Assembly (NCBI GenBank): GCA_021828665.1
Contig: JAJZDH010000004.1
Coordinates: 1 to 33,554 of the forward strand
Reading direction: 5' to 3'
DNA: 33,554 nt
DNA from: Thermoplasmata archaeon
GTDB taxonomy: Archaea; Thermoplasmatota; Thermoplasmata; Lutacidiplasmatales; UBA184
Shown: positions 15,281 to 23,388 of the stretch, piece after piece
How positions within the stretch are numbered: position 1 is the stretch's first letter
Layout: the number at the start of each line of letters is the position of its first letter
The notes under the pieces: model-generated
Told to the model about the DNA's origin: nothing
What the model saw: the letters and a program-made list of their open reading frames with translations, nothing else
Database searches by the model: none
Translations under genes and position numbers: made by a program

Positions 15281-15890
15281 CGGCGGCGCCGCCTCCGGGG
15301 GGGCCCCCGAGGAACCGCTCGAGCCGGAGCTTCACCGCCGGCCACTCGGCGACGAGGATCCCGTAGTACACCGACGAACGGAACCGCCCGTCCGGCCGGA
15401 GCCGATGCTCCCGGAGGACCCCCTCCCGCACCGCGCCCAGCCGCTCGATCGCCCTCTGCGAGCGGAGATTCGCGACATCCATCTTGAACTCGACCCGGTG
15501 GCAGCCCTCCGTCTCGAAGGCGTGGCGCAGGAGGAGATACTTCGCCTCCGTGTTCACCGCCGTCCTCCAGTACCGGGGATCGTACCACGTGCCCCCGATC
15601 TCGACCGAGAAGTCCTCGCGCCGGATGGCGAGGTACCGGGTCATTCCGATCGCCCGCCCCGAGCGGCGATCCGTCACCCCGAAGGCGAGATCCGTACCCT
15701 CCGCCTGGCGGGCGAGCAGCAGATCGAGGAGCCGGCGCATCCCCTCCGTCCCCCGGACGTCGCCGGTCAATAGGTAGCGCCAGATCTCCGGATCCTTCCC
15801 GGCGACCACGAATTCGTCGAGCCGGTCGCGCGAGAGCGGTTCCAGGACCACCCGCGACCCCTCCAGCGTGAGGGGGGCACGGAACTCCAT
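15261..15890 (-). CDS. GNAT-family N-acetyltransferase (RimJ/RimL type)
   Basis: A protein of about 209 residues with the RimJ/RimL-type GNAT fold, transferring acetyl groups from acetyl-CoA to an amine such as a protein N-terminus or small molecule. Seen: an early LEGSRVVLEPLSRD strand, IGMTRYLAI, EIGGTWYDPRYWRTAVNTEAK (the acetyl-CoA-binding region, with WR replacing the usual Q/R-x-x-G-x-A pattern), and the characteristic NLRSQRAIERLGAVREGVLR motif before FRSSVYYGIL. The start is ATG 15890 or GTG 15896. The C-terminal tail is a Gly/Pro/Ala-rich stretch overlapping the neighbouring gene. The gene is divergent from the nuo operon. The substrate cannot be predicted. Confidence 0.9.
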   Translation of the reverse strand: MEFRAPLTLEGSRVVLEPLSRDRLDEFVVAGKDPEIWRYLLTGDVRGTEGMRRLLDLLLARQAEGTDLAFGVTDRRSGRAIGMTRYLAIRREDFSVEIGGTWYDPRYWRTAVNTEAKYLLLRHAFETEGCHRVEFKMDVANLRSQRAIERLGAVREGVLREHRLRPDGRFRSSVYYGILVAEWPAVKLRLERFLGGPPGGGAAATPAAP

Positions 15891-15994
15891 CGCCACACCG
15901 GGCGGCTCCCTTCCGGCAGGAAGAGATTTTCGGGCCCGGCCCGGCCCGGCATTTCCGACGGTGGGCGCGCCGGGGCCGCCGGCGGTCAGGGAGC

Positions 15995-16006
15995 GGTTAA
16001 ATAAAC
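15995..16006 (+). promoter_or_regulatory. Strong TATA box for the nuo operon
   Basis: The sequence GGTTAAATAAAC (15995-16006) is the most AT-rich core in the window. A start about 26 bases downstream, near 16027, gives a short leader with GGAGG at 16043-16047, six bases before ATG 16054. I see no comparable box inside the following cluster of 13 close-packed genes. Confidence 0.75.
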
Positions 16007-16053
16007 GGTCCGGGTGCTTCGGAGCGACTCAACCGGGCGGTAGGAGGAAGGGT

Positions 16054-16416
16054 ATGGACAGCGTCACCTTGTTCCTGGTCTTCGCGGCGGTCGCCACGGC
16101 GTTCGGGGGCGGCTCCCTCCTCGCGAACCGGATGCTCGGGGCGAAACCGCGGCGGGCCTACCTGCAGTCGATGACCTACGAGTGCGGGCAGGAAGCCGAG
16201 GGGGAGGCCCAGATCGACTTCCCGACGCAGCACTACACCTTCGCCATCGTCTTCGTGGCCGTGGACATCCTGGGGTTCCTCCTGGCCCTCTGGGGGCTGA
16301 CCTTCCGGGCGCTCGCCTCGAGCTGGGGGCCGACGGTCATCGCCTTCGCCTTCAGTGCCCTCGCGCTGGCGGGGATCTACTACGCCCTCTCGGGGGAGAA
16401 GAGGTGGGTGGTGTGA
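16054..16416 (+). CDS. nuoA: Complex I subunit NuoA
   Basis: A 120-residue membrane subunit of NADH:quinone oxidoreductase-type complex I, part of the quinone-proximal arm junction with NuoH, J and K. It has three hydrophobic helices (about 3-20, 64-86 and 93-113) and the family hallmark YECG in [11 protein letters not shown] (residues 42-52), followed by the conserved [17 protein letters not shown] region. It is the first gene of the operon. ATG 16054 has a GGAGG site six bases upstream; the frame is open further upstream but lacks the site. Its stop overlaps the nuoB GTG start as GTGA. Confidence 0.95.
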   Translation: MDSVTLFLVFAAVATAFGGGSLLANRMLGAKPRRAYLQSMTYECGQEAEGEAQIDFPTQHYTFAIVFVAVDILGFLLALWGLTFRALASSWGPTVIAFAFSALALAGIYYALSGEKRWVV

Positions 16417-17009
16417 CGACGGCGAGCTCCCCGGCAGGAGTCCCCGCGGCGGCGGCCGCCACCGGGCCCGCGACCGAGCCCGCCGTGCCCTTCCTCGAGA
16501 TCGAGACGCTCCGGGCCCGGGAGTTCATCCCGGCCGCCAAGGAGGCGCTCGCCTCCCGGATCTCCGAGGAGGCGCAGGACCGGCTCCTCCGACCGGTCTT
16601 CAACTGGGCCGGCCGCAATTCCCTCTTCCCGCTGCACTGGGGCCTCGCCTGCTGCGCCATCGAGTTCGCGGCGGCGTTCGGGGCCCGGTGGGATGCCGAG
16701 CGGTTCGGCGTGGTCCCGCGCTCCTCGCCGCGGCAGTGCGACCTCCTCATCGTGAACGGGACCGTCACCTGGAAGGTCGCGCACAAGCTGATCACGCTCT
16801 ACGAGCAGATGCCCGAACCGAAGTGGGTCATCGCCATGGGCAACTGCGCCACGGGCGGCGGGCCGTTCCGGACCGCCTACTCCGTCGTCCCGGGCGTCGA
16901 CAAGCTCGTACCCGTCGATGTCTACATCGCCGGCTGCCCCCCGCGCCCCGAAGCGATGCTCGACGGCATCCTGAAGCTCGAGACCCTGATCAAGGAACGG
17001 GGGGAGTAG
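16413..17009 (+). CDS. nuoB: Complex I subunit NuoB (N2 cluster)
   Basis: A 198-residue peripheral-arm subunit holding the terminal [4Fe-4S] cluster N2 that passes electrons to quinone. All four ligands are visible: the tandem pair Cys80-Cys81 in GLACCAIEF, Cys145 in AMGNCATGG and Cys175 in IAGCPPRPE. The N-terminal roughly 55 residues are an Ala/Pro-rich extension of low conservation. Start GTG 16413 overlaps the nuoA stop by four bases, indicating translational coupling. The nuoC start follows 23 bases after the stop. Confidence 0.96.
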   Translation: MTTASSPAGVPAAAAATGPATEPAVPFLEIETLRAREFIPAAKEALASRISEEAQDRLLRPVFNWAGRNSLFPLHWGLACCAIEFAAAFGARWDAERFGVVPRSSPRQCDLLIVNGTVTWKVAHKLITLYEQMPEPKWVIAMGNCATGGGPFRTAYSVVPGVDKLVPVDVYIAGCPPRPEAMLDGILKLETLIKERGE

Positions 17010-17032
17010 GCCCCCCGGGGCCGGCGGCGGGC

Positions 17033-17518
17033 ATGACCGGGGCAGCGTCGGGGGTCGGGCCGGACCGGCTCCTCGCCCGCTTCCCCCAGGGGATCCTCGG
17101 GATCGACCCGTTCCCGGGGACCGCCGGGCGCCTGCGGTTCGACCCGGCGATCGCCCTCGAGCTCTTCCGGGAGGTGCGGGACACGCTCGGCTACACCCAC
17201 CTCGCCATGGTGGCGGGGATCGACTGGGTCCAGACCCGGGAGGTCCTCTACGCGGTCTGGTCGGACGCCGGGCGCCGCTACCTGTTGCTCTCCGCCCAGT
17301 TGCCCGCCGACCACCCGCACATCGAGAGCGCGACCGCCGTCTGGCCCTCCGCGAACTGGCACGAGCGGGAGGCCTGGGAGCTCGTGGACATCTCCTTCGA
17401 CCACCACCCGGACCTGAGGAACCTCCTCCTGCCGACGGGGTACCAGTTCCACCCGCTCCTCCGGTCGTTCAAGCTCCACGAGCCGGAGGAATTGGAGGTG
17501 AAGGTGCGCGATGTCTGA
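17033..17518 (+). CDS. nuoC: Complex I subunit NuoC
   Basis: A 161-residue 30-kDa-type subunit of the peripheral arm, separate from NuoD (in E. coli the two are fused). The family signature is clear in the second half: SATAVWPSANWHEREAWE, DISFDHHPDLRNLLLP and FHPLLRSF. It carries no cofactor and scaffolds NuoD and NuoB. ATG 17033 is the best start after the nuoB stop. Its 3' end overlaps nuoD by eight bases. Confidence 0.94.
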   Translation: MTGAASGVGPDRLLARFPQGILGIDPFPGTAGRLRFDPAIALELFREVRDTLGYTHLAMVAGIDWVQTREVLYAVWSDAGRRYLLLSAQLPADHPHIESATAVWPSANWHEREAWELVDISFDHHPDLRNLLLPTGYQFHPLLRSFKLHEPEELEVKVRDV

Positions 17519-18656
17519 GATGTGGATCAACATGGGGCCCCAGCACCCCATGACGCACGGGCTGTGGAACCTCCGGGTCCGGATCGACGGCGAGCTCATC
17601 TTGGACGTGGACCCGGAGATGGGCTACCTCCACCGGGGGATCGAGAAGATCTCGGAGGATCGCCACTACAACGAGATCATCACCCTCATGGACCGCACCT
17701 GCTACGTGGCGGGGATGGCCTGGGAGACGCTCTTCGTCCTGGGGGCCGAGCAGGCGCTCCACGTGACCCCTCCGGAGCGGGCGGAATGGATCCGGGTCCT
17801 GAGCGAGGAGATCCAGCGGCTCGGCTCCCACATCATGTGGTACGCCGCGTTCGTCCAGGATCTCGGGCTCATGAGCCCGTTCCTGTACGGCATGCGGGAC
17901 CGCGACCTCCTCCTGGACCTCCTCCAGAGCTACACGGGGGCCCGGATGACGTACGAGTACAACCGGGTCGGCGGCGTGCGGAACGACCTGCCGTCGGGGT
18001 TCACCGACCGGGCCCGGAAGGTGTGCGATTGGCTCGAGGACCGGTTCCGGGAGTACGACGCGCTCTGCCTCGGCTCGGCGATCTTCCACAAGCGCTGCGA
18101 CGGCCTCGGCGTGCTCAAGGCCGCCGATTGCGTCCGGCTCGGCGTGACGGGGCCGATGCTGCGGTCGGCCGGCGTGAAGCGGGACCTGCGCAAGGACCGC
18201 CCGTACTCCGCCTACGACCGGGTCGATTTCGACGTGGCGGTGGCCGAGGGCGGCGACGTCACCGGCCGCTACCTGGTCCGGATGGAGGAGATGCGCCAGT
18301 CCGTCCGGATCGTGCGCCAGGCGCTCGACTGGCTCGACCGGAATCCGGGTCCCTGCCTCGCGGAGAACCTCCCCCGCTGGCTCGGGGCGCCGTACGCCCC
18401 CGTCGGCCGCGAAGGGTACCTCCTCCGCCGCAACTATCCGAAGGGGCTCGGCTTCTCGGCCATCGAGGAGCCCCACGGCGAGGCGCTGGCCTACGTCGTC
18501 AACGAAGGCGTCGAGCACCCGTACCGGGTGAAGCTCAAGTCGCCGATCTTCGTGAACCTCTCGGCCGCCAAAGAGTACCTCGTGGGGTACCGGGTCGCCG
18601 ACATCCCGCCGATCATGGGCAGCGTGGACATCTGCGTCGGGGAGGTGGACCGGTAG
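17511..18656 (+). CDS. nuoD: Complex I subunit NuoD
   Basis: A 381-residue 49-kDa-type subunit, related to NiFe-hydrogenase large subunits, that forms the quinone-binding pocket with NuoB. The N-terminal GPQHPMTHG (residues 9-17) supplies the quinone-site histidine loop, and DRTCYVAGM carries the quinone-site tyrosine (Tyr65). EMGYLHRGIEK and the C-terminal DIPPIMGSVDICVGEVDR are also typical. The hydrogenase metal-binding cysteine pairs are absent, as expected for complex I. ATG 17511 lies inside the end of nuoC. The enzyme acts on the cytoplasmic face at the membrane junction. Confidence 0.96.
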   Translation: MSEMWINMGPQHPMTHGLWNLRVRIDGELILDVDPEMGYLHRGIEKISEDRHYNEIITLMDRTCYVAGMAWETLFVLGAEQALHVTPPERAEWIRVLSEEIQRLGSHIMWYAAFVQDLGLMSPFLYGMRDRDLLLDLLQSYTGARMTYEYNRVGGVRNDLPSGFTDRARKVCDWLEDRFREYDALCLGSAIFHKRCDGLGVLKAADCVRLGVTGPMLRSAGVKRDLRKDRPYSAYDRVDFDVAVAEGGDVTGRYLVRMEEMRQSVRIVRQALDWLDRNPGPCLAENLPRWLGAPYAPVGREGYLLRRNYPKGLGFSAIEEPHGEALAYVVNEGVEHPYRVKLKSPIFVNLSAAKEYLVGYRVADIPPIMGSVDICVGEVDR

Positions 18657-18662
18657 ACGCCC

Positions 18663-19793
18663 ATGACCGGCCTCACCCTCTACGGGGTCGCGAACGGCCT
18701 CATCCAATACCTCCTCACCCACCTGTACGGCGTGCTGCCCCACCCGTACTTCGCGTTCCTGGTGAACGGCGCCGTCGTCACGGGCCTGAGCGTCCTCGTG
18801 TTCGCGGCGATCCTCCTCGGCGCGAGCATGATCAACACGATCATGCTCATCTGGTTCGAACGCAAGCTCCTCGGGCGGTTCATGGACCGGCGCGGCGCGA
18901 TGCACGTGGGCTACGCCGGCCTCCTCCAGAACTTCGCCGACGGGCTCAAGCTGTTCCGCAAGCACACCTACAAGCCCCACGACGCGGACGCCCTCGGATT
19001 CTACGTGGCGCCGACCGCCTACCTCGTGAGCTCGCTGCTCATCTTCGCGATCCTGCCGGCCTCGACCGGGTGGGGCGCCGGCGCGCTCCCCCTGAGCCTG
19101 CTGCTCGCCCTGGTCGTCTTCTCGTTCGCTCCTCTGTTCATCTTCCTGAGCGCGTGGTCGCAGGCCAACAAGTACTCGCTCATCGGCGGGATGCGGTCGG
19201 CGGCCCAGATGATCGCCTACGAGGTGCCGATCCTCCTCGCCGTGGTGGCCGTCGTCATCGTGTCGGGCTCCTTCGACCTCACCACCATCGTGACGATGCA
19301 GCAGAACTACTGGTACTGGATCCCGCTCCTCCTCGCCCTCGTCGTCTTCGTCACGGGGATGCTCGCGGAGATGGAGCGGATCCCGTTCGACCTGCCCGAG
19401 GCGGAAGCGGAGCTCGTCGAGGGGTGGAACACCGAGTACGGCGGGATGCTCTTCGCCTTCTTCATGCTCTCGGACTACCTCCGGGCCCTCATCGGCAGCT
19501 TCCTCGTCGTCCTCCTCTTCTTCGGCGGCTGGACGATGCCGGGGTGGGTGCCCGGTCCGCTGACCTCCTTCCCGCTCGAAGGGCTCTTCTGGTTCCTGGT
19601 CAAGACCTACGCCGTGTTCGGGGTCTTTGTCTGGATCCGGGCCTCCCTGCCGCGGGTACGGACCGATCAGCTCCTCCGGATCGGATGGATGCGGATGGTC
19701 CCCCTCGCGCTCCTCAGCATCGTGCTCGCGGTGGGCCTCGTGCTGATCCGGTGCCTGCCGCTCCTGGGCTGCCTGCCGTCCCTCGGAGGGTGA
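18663..19793 (+). CDS. nuoH: Complex I subunit NuoH
   Basis: A 376-residue membrane subunit with about eight helices that forms the quinone-entry channel and links the peripheral arm to the proton-pumping arm. The diagnostic loop MERIPFDLPEAEAELVEGWN, followed by TEYGGMLFAFFML, is intact, with its acidic residues. ERKLLGRFMDRRGAMHVG and QNFADGLKLFRKH near the N-terminus are also family motifs. It begins six bases after the nuoD stop and is followed by a GA-rich ribosome-binding site for nuoI. Confidence 0.96.
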   Translation: MTGLTLYGVANGLIQYLLTHLYGVLPHPYFAFLVNGAVVTGLSVLVFAAILLGASMINTIMLIWFERKLLGRFMDRRGAMHVGYAGLLQNFADGLKLFRKHTYKPHDADALGFYVAPTAYLVSSLLIFAILPASTGWGAGALPLSLLLALVVFSFAPLFIFLSAWSQANKYSLIGGMRSAAQMIAYEVPILLAVVAVVIVSGSFDLTTIVTMQQNYWYWIPLLLALVVFVTGMLAEMERIPFDLPEAEAELVEGWNTEYGGMLFAFFMLSDYLRALIGSFLVVLLFFGGWTMPGWVPGPLTSFPLEGLFWFLVKTYAVFGVFVWIRASLPRVRTDQLLRIGWMRMVPLALLSIVLAVGLVLIRCLPLLGCLPSLGG

Positions 19794-19804
19794 GGAGGAG
19801 GACC

Positions 19805-20581
19805 ATGAGCCCCCCGGAAACCGAGGCCGAACGGTCGAACAGCTCCGTCCTGTGGGTGGCGAAGCCGCTCGCGACCGCGGCGCGCCAGTTCGTGAAGAGC
19901 CTCTGGCGCCCCTCGACGATCGTCTATCCCTTCGAACGGCTGGAGGACCCCAAGTTCCGGACCGAGGTCCGGGTCGCCGCGGGCAAGCCGATCGGGGTCG
20001 GGGCGGTCTGGGACAACTACCGGGGGGTCCACGCCCTCAACATCGACACCTGCATCTCCTGCAACCTCTGCGCGTTCAGCTGCCCGGACCTCTGCATCGA
20101 CATGGTCACGGTCCCGGGGGGGGATCCGAAACATCCCAAGAAGTGCCCCCAGATCGACTACGGCAAGTGCAGCTACTGCGGCTTCTGCTCCGACGCCTGC
20201 CCCGAGGGCTGCTTGACCATGACCACGCGCTACGAGCTCTCGGTCACCAAGCGCGCCGAGATGGTCTATGCGCCCGAGCGGCTCCATGAGGTCTACAAGA
20301 CCAAGCTTCCCATGAGCCCGATCCGGGTGGAGCGGCCCCAGAACGAGGACTCCATCCTCCTCGATGCGCCGCTGTGCATCGGGTGCAACGCCTGCGCCCG
20401 GGACTGCCCCACCAAGTGCATCACGATGCTCGACATCCCGAAGCCCGCGGCGAAGCCCGGCGAGAAGATCCCGAAGCGGATCTGGAAGGAGCCCGTGGTC
20501 AACGATTCCGACTGCGTCCGTTGCGGCACCTGCATCTCCGTCTGTCCGAAGGAATGCCTGTTCTGGGGGACCCACCGGTGA
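19805..20581 (+). CDS. nuoI: NuoI-type subunit with four ferredoxin motifs
   Basis: A 258-residue iron-sulfur subunit, larger than typical NuoI (about 160-180 residues). The N-terminal part follows NuoI: a membrane-associating helix (about 14-36) and two motifs at Cys83-86-89-93 and Cys122-125-128-132, expected to bind clusters N6a and N6b. A second pair of motifs follows at Cys191-194-197-201 and Cys237-240-243-247, so up to four [4Fe-4S] clusters may bind. Each motif has a fifth cysteine, giving CxxCxxCxxxCPxxC four times. The gene sits in the normal nuoI position, with a GGAGGAGGA site just before ATG 19805. The extra domain may be the electron entry point because NuoEFG are absent. A fused polyferredoxin is the simplest reading; frame and codon use are continuous. 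Confidence 0.93.
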   Translation: MSPPETEAERSNSSVLWVAKPLATAARQFVKSLWRPSTIVYPFERLEDPKFRTEVRVAAGKPIGVGAVWDNYRGVHALNIDTCISCNLCAFSCPDLCIDMVTVPGGDPKHPKKCPQIDYGKCSYCGFCSDACPEGCLTMTTRYELSVTKRAEMVYAPERLHEVYKTKLPMSPIRVERPQNEDSILLDAPLCIGCNACARDCPTKCITMLDIPKPAAKPGEKIPKRIWKEPVVNDSDCVRCGTCISVCPKECLFWGTHR

Positions 20582-21069
20582 ACCTCGTGGATATCGCGTT
20601 CCTCCTGCTCGCCGCGGCCGCCGTCGGGACCGCCCTCCTCGCGCTCCTCGTCCGCGAGCTCGTCCATACCATCCTGTGGGTCGCCGGCTTCTTCGTGGTC
20701 CTCGCGGCGCTGTACTTCCTCGCCGAGGCGACCTTCCTCGGCGTGCTGCAGCTCGGGGTCTACGCGGGGGCGGTCACCATCCTGCTGCTCTTCGGGGTGA
20801 TGGTCACCCGCCGCTCCATCTTCCGCCGGGACGCCGCCACGGGGATCGGACCCACCTCGGTGGCGCTCGCCGCGCTCGTGGTCCTCCTCCTGGGGGCCGT
20901 GGCCTGGCGGTTCGGGGGGACGGGGGCCGCCGGGGTGACCGCCTACGCCCCGGCGCAGCTCTCCCAGGCGCTCTTCGGGACCTACGGTCCCTGGCTCCTC
21001 CTGGTGGGGCTCGCCATGCTCGCGGCGCTCGCCGGGGCGATCTACCTCGTCCGGGAGGGACGCGAATGA
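20578..21069 (+). CDS. nuoJ: Complex I subunit NuoJ
   Basis: A 163-residue membrane subunit with five hydrophobic segments. The conserved stretch VLQLGVYAGAVTILLLFGVM (the third helix with its pi-bulge Gly/Tyr region) identifies it. Start GTG 20578 overlaps the nuoI stop as GTGA, and its own stop overlaps nuoK as ATGA, so three genes are translationally chained. It may take part in coupling quinone reduction to proton transfer with NuoK. Confidence 0.93.
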   Translation: MNLVDIAFLLLAAAAVGTALLALLVRELVHTILWVAGFFVVLAALYFLAEATFLGVLQLGVYAGAVTILLLFGVMVTRRSIFRRDAATGIGPTSVALAALVVLLLGAVAWRFGGTGAAGVTAYAPAQLSQALFGTYGPWLLLVGLAMLAALAGAIYLVREGRE

Positions 21070-21389
21070 CGGACGCGTTCACCACGGCCGGCTTCCTCGC
21101 CCTCTCGGGCGCGCTCCTCGCCCTCGGCCTCTTCGGCATCCTCACGCGCCGGAATTTCATCCTCCTCCTCGTCTCCATCGAGATCGCCGTCAATGCGGCG
21201 GTCCTCAACTTTGTCTACTTCGCGGCGTTCGCCCCCACGACGGCGGAGGCGCTGAACGGACAGTCGGCCGCCATCGTGATCGTCGCGCTCGCCGCCACCG
21301 AGATCGCCGTGGGGCTCGCCATCGTCCTCGGCCTGAACCGCCTGCGCGGATCGATCGATGTGACCGGCGCGACCGACCTGAGGCTGTAG
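21066..21389 (+). CDS. nuoK: Complex I subunit NuoK
   Basis: A 107-residue, three-helix membrane subunit related to MnhC/MrpC antiporter subunits. The helices lie near residues 6-24, 30-53 and 66-91. The two functional glutamates are present: one in LVSIEIAVNAAVLNF and one in LAATEIAVGLAIVLG, matching the proton-path glutamates of the family. It overlaps nuoJ by four bases. Confidence 0.95.
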   Translation: MTDAFTTAGFLALSGALLALGLFGILTRRNFILLLVSIEIAVNAAVLNFVYFAAFAPTTAEALNGQSAAIVIVALAATEIAVGLAIVLGLNRLRGSIDVTGATDLRL

Positions 21390-21402
21390 GGGAGCGGCAA
21401 CG

Positions 21403-23385
21403 ATGGTCGGCTGGTCGGTGCTGTTCCCGTACGCCTACCTCGTGCCGCTCCTCATGGTCGGCTCCTTCGTCGTCGTCGGCCTCGGGGGGACGCGGCTCCG
21501 TCGGTTCGCCGGGGGCGGCTGGATCGCCGTGGCCGCCGCGGGGGCCTCGATGGTCCTGGGGGTCCTCCTCGGGGTCGCCGAGATGCTCGACCCCACCTAC
21601 ACCGACACCCACGTGGTCTGGCTCTCGCTGCCCGCCACGGGGACCGGCACCTTCCCGAACGGTTTCGAGCTCGTCATGGGCACCCTCGTCGACCCGCTCT
21701 CGGGCCTCATGCTGCTCGTCGTCACCATCGTGGGATTCCTGGTCCTCGTCTACTCGCTCGGGTACATGGCCCACGAGAAGGGGCTCCCCCGGTACTTCGC
21801 CGAGCTCTCCCTCTTCCTCGCGGCGATGAACGGGCTCGTCCTCGCCGACAACCTCTTCGAGTTCTTCGTCTTCTGGGAGCTCGTCGGGGTCTGCTCGTAC
21901 TTCCTCATCGGCTTCTTCTACGAAAAGCCGAGCGCGGCGAGCGCCGCGAAGGAGGCGTTCCTGGTCACCCGGGTCGGGGACGTGATGTTCCTCCTCGGGG
22001 TCTTCCTCTACTTCTACGTCTACGCCACGAGCGGGCCGGCCGGGGGGTGGGCGGCCCACGGCTTCCTCTTCGTCCAGGGCTCCTCGCCGTTCCTCGCGGG
22101 AGTGATGGGCGGCAGCACCCCGCTCCTCACCGTGGCGGGGCTCATGATCCTGGGCGGCGCCGCCGGCAAGTCGGCGCAGTTCCCGCTCCACGTCTGGCTG
22201 CCGGACGCCATGGAGGGACCGACCACCGTGAGCGCCCTCATCCATGCCGCCACGATGGTGGCGGCGGGAGTCTACCTCCTCGCCGTCACCTCCCTCTTCC
22301 TCGGCTTCACCGCCACCGACGATCTCGCCATCGTCGCCATCGGCGGCTTCACGACCTTCTTCGCGGCCACGATGGCGCTGGTCCAGCCGGACATCAAGCG
22401 CGTCATCGCCTATTCGACGATCTCGCAGCTCGGGTATATGGTGCTCGCCGTCGGGGCCGGCTTCGCCATGGTCGGGATGTACCACCTCTTCACCCACGCG
22501 TTCTTCAAGGCGCTCCTCTTCCTGGCCGCCGGCGCCGTCATCCACGCCGTCGGGACCCAGGACCTGTTCAAGATGGGGGGTCTCCGCAGGACGATGCGGA
22601 TCACCTCGGGGGTCTTCCTGGTCGGCGCGCTCTCGCTCTCGGGGATCTTCCCGTTCGCGGGGTTCTGGAGCAAGGACGACGTCCTGAGCTCGCTCTTCGG
22701 CGAGCTCGGCAGCCACCCGCTGTACTGGCCGTTCTACCTCCTCGCCCTCGCGACGGTCTTCCTGACGGGCTACTACATCTTCCGGGTCTGGTTCCTCACC
22801 TTCTCCGGCGAGAACCCCCGGGACCGGAGCCTGCCCGCGGCCCACGAGGCGCCCGGCGTCATGCTGGTGCCGATGATCGTGCTCGCCATCTTCGCCACCG
22901 TCGGCGGCCTCTTCCCCTTCGTGCCGGCGTTCGCCCACCTGCTCCCGGGCGCCGGGATCCCGCCGAGCTACACGGCCACCGATCTGGCCCTGAGCGCCCT
23001 CTCCGTGGGCCTCGCCGCGGGCGGCATCCTCACCGCCTGGGCCTTCTGGGGGAACGGCCGGGTCTTCGAACTGCCGGCCGGGTCGGCCGCCCAACCGGTC
23101 CGGCGCCTGCTGCTGAAGCGATACTACTTCAAGGCCGGGTACGACGCCCTCGGCCTTACGGGAGTCTACACCTTCGCCCGCCTCTGCGATTTCGTGGACC
23201 GGTACATCATCGACGGGGTGGTCCACGGGCTCGAACGCTCCTTCGGGGGGCTCTCCGAGCGCGGGCGGAGGATCCAGTCCGGCGTGGTCCTCGACTACGC
23301 GAGCTACGTCGTCGCCGGCGTCGTGGTCCTGCTGCTCTTCCTCCTCGTCGTCGGCCCCTACCTCGTCGCCACCTGGGGGAGCTAG
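21403..23385 (+). CDS. nuoL: Complex I antiporter-like subunit NuoL
   Basis: A 660-residue distal proton-pumping subunit of the membrane arm. The family glutamate lies in FFVFWELVGVCSYF (Glu159). GPTTVSALIHAATMVAAGVY carries the conserved histidine region, and VQPDIKRVIAYSTISQLGYM the later lysine (Lys332). After the 14 core helices the protein continues with the amphipathic lateral helix region and a final anchoring helix (about 633-655), as in true NuoL rather than NuoM or NuoN. A GGGAGCGG site precedes ATG 21403. Confidence 0.96.
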   Translation: MVGWSVLFPYAYLVPLLMVGSFVVVGLGGTRLRRFAGGGWIAVAAAGASMVLGVLLGVAEMLDPTYTDTHVVWLSLPATGTGTFPNGFELVMGTLVDPLSGLMLLVVTIVGFLVLVYSLGYMAHEKGLPRYFAELSLFLAAMNGLVLADNLFEFFVFWELVGVCSYFLIGFFYEKPSAASAAKEAFLVTRVGDVMFLLGVFLYFYVYATSGPAGGWAAHGFLFVQGSSPFLAGVMGGSTPLLTVAGLMILGGAAGKSAQFPLHVWLPDAMEGPTTVSALIHAATMVAAGVYLLAVTSLFLGFTATDDLAIVAIGGFTTFFAATMALVQPDIKRVIAYSTISQLGYMVLAVGAGFAMVGMYHLFTHAFFKALLFLAAGAVIHAVGTQDLFKMGGLRRTMRITSGVFLVGALSLSGIFPFAGFWSKDDVLSSLFGELGSHPLYWPFYLLALATVFLTGYYIFRVWFLTFSGENPRDRSLPAAHEAPGVMLVPMIVLAIFATVGGLFPFVPAFAHLLPGAGIPPSYTATDLALSALSVGLAAGGILTAWAFWGNGRVFELPAGSAAQPVRRLLLKRYYFKAGYDALGLTGVYTFARLCDFVDRYIIDGVVHGLERSFGGLSERGRRIQSGVVLDYASYVVAGVVVLLLFLLVVGPYLVATWGS

Positions 23386-23388
23386 GCC

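Noticed and set aside
19805-20581. The long NuoI as two genes merged by a sequencing frameshift
   Set aside because: The frame is continuous from a well-placed ATG to a TGA overlapping nuoJ, with uniform codon use and a coherent linker, so a genuine fusion is more likely.
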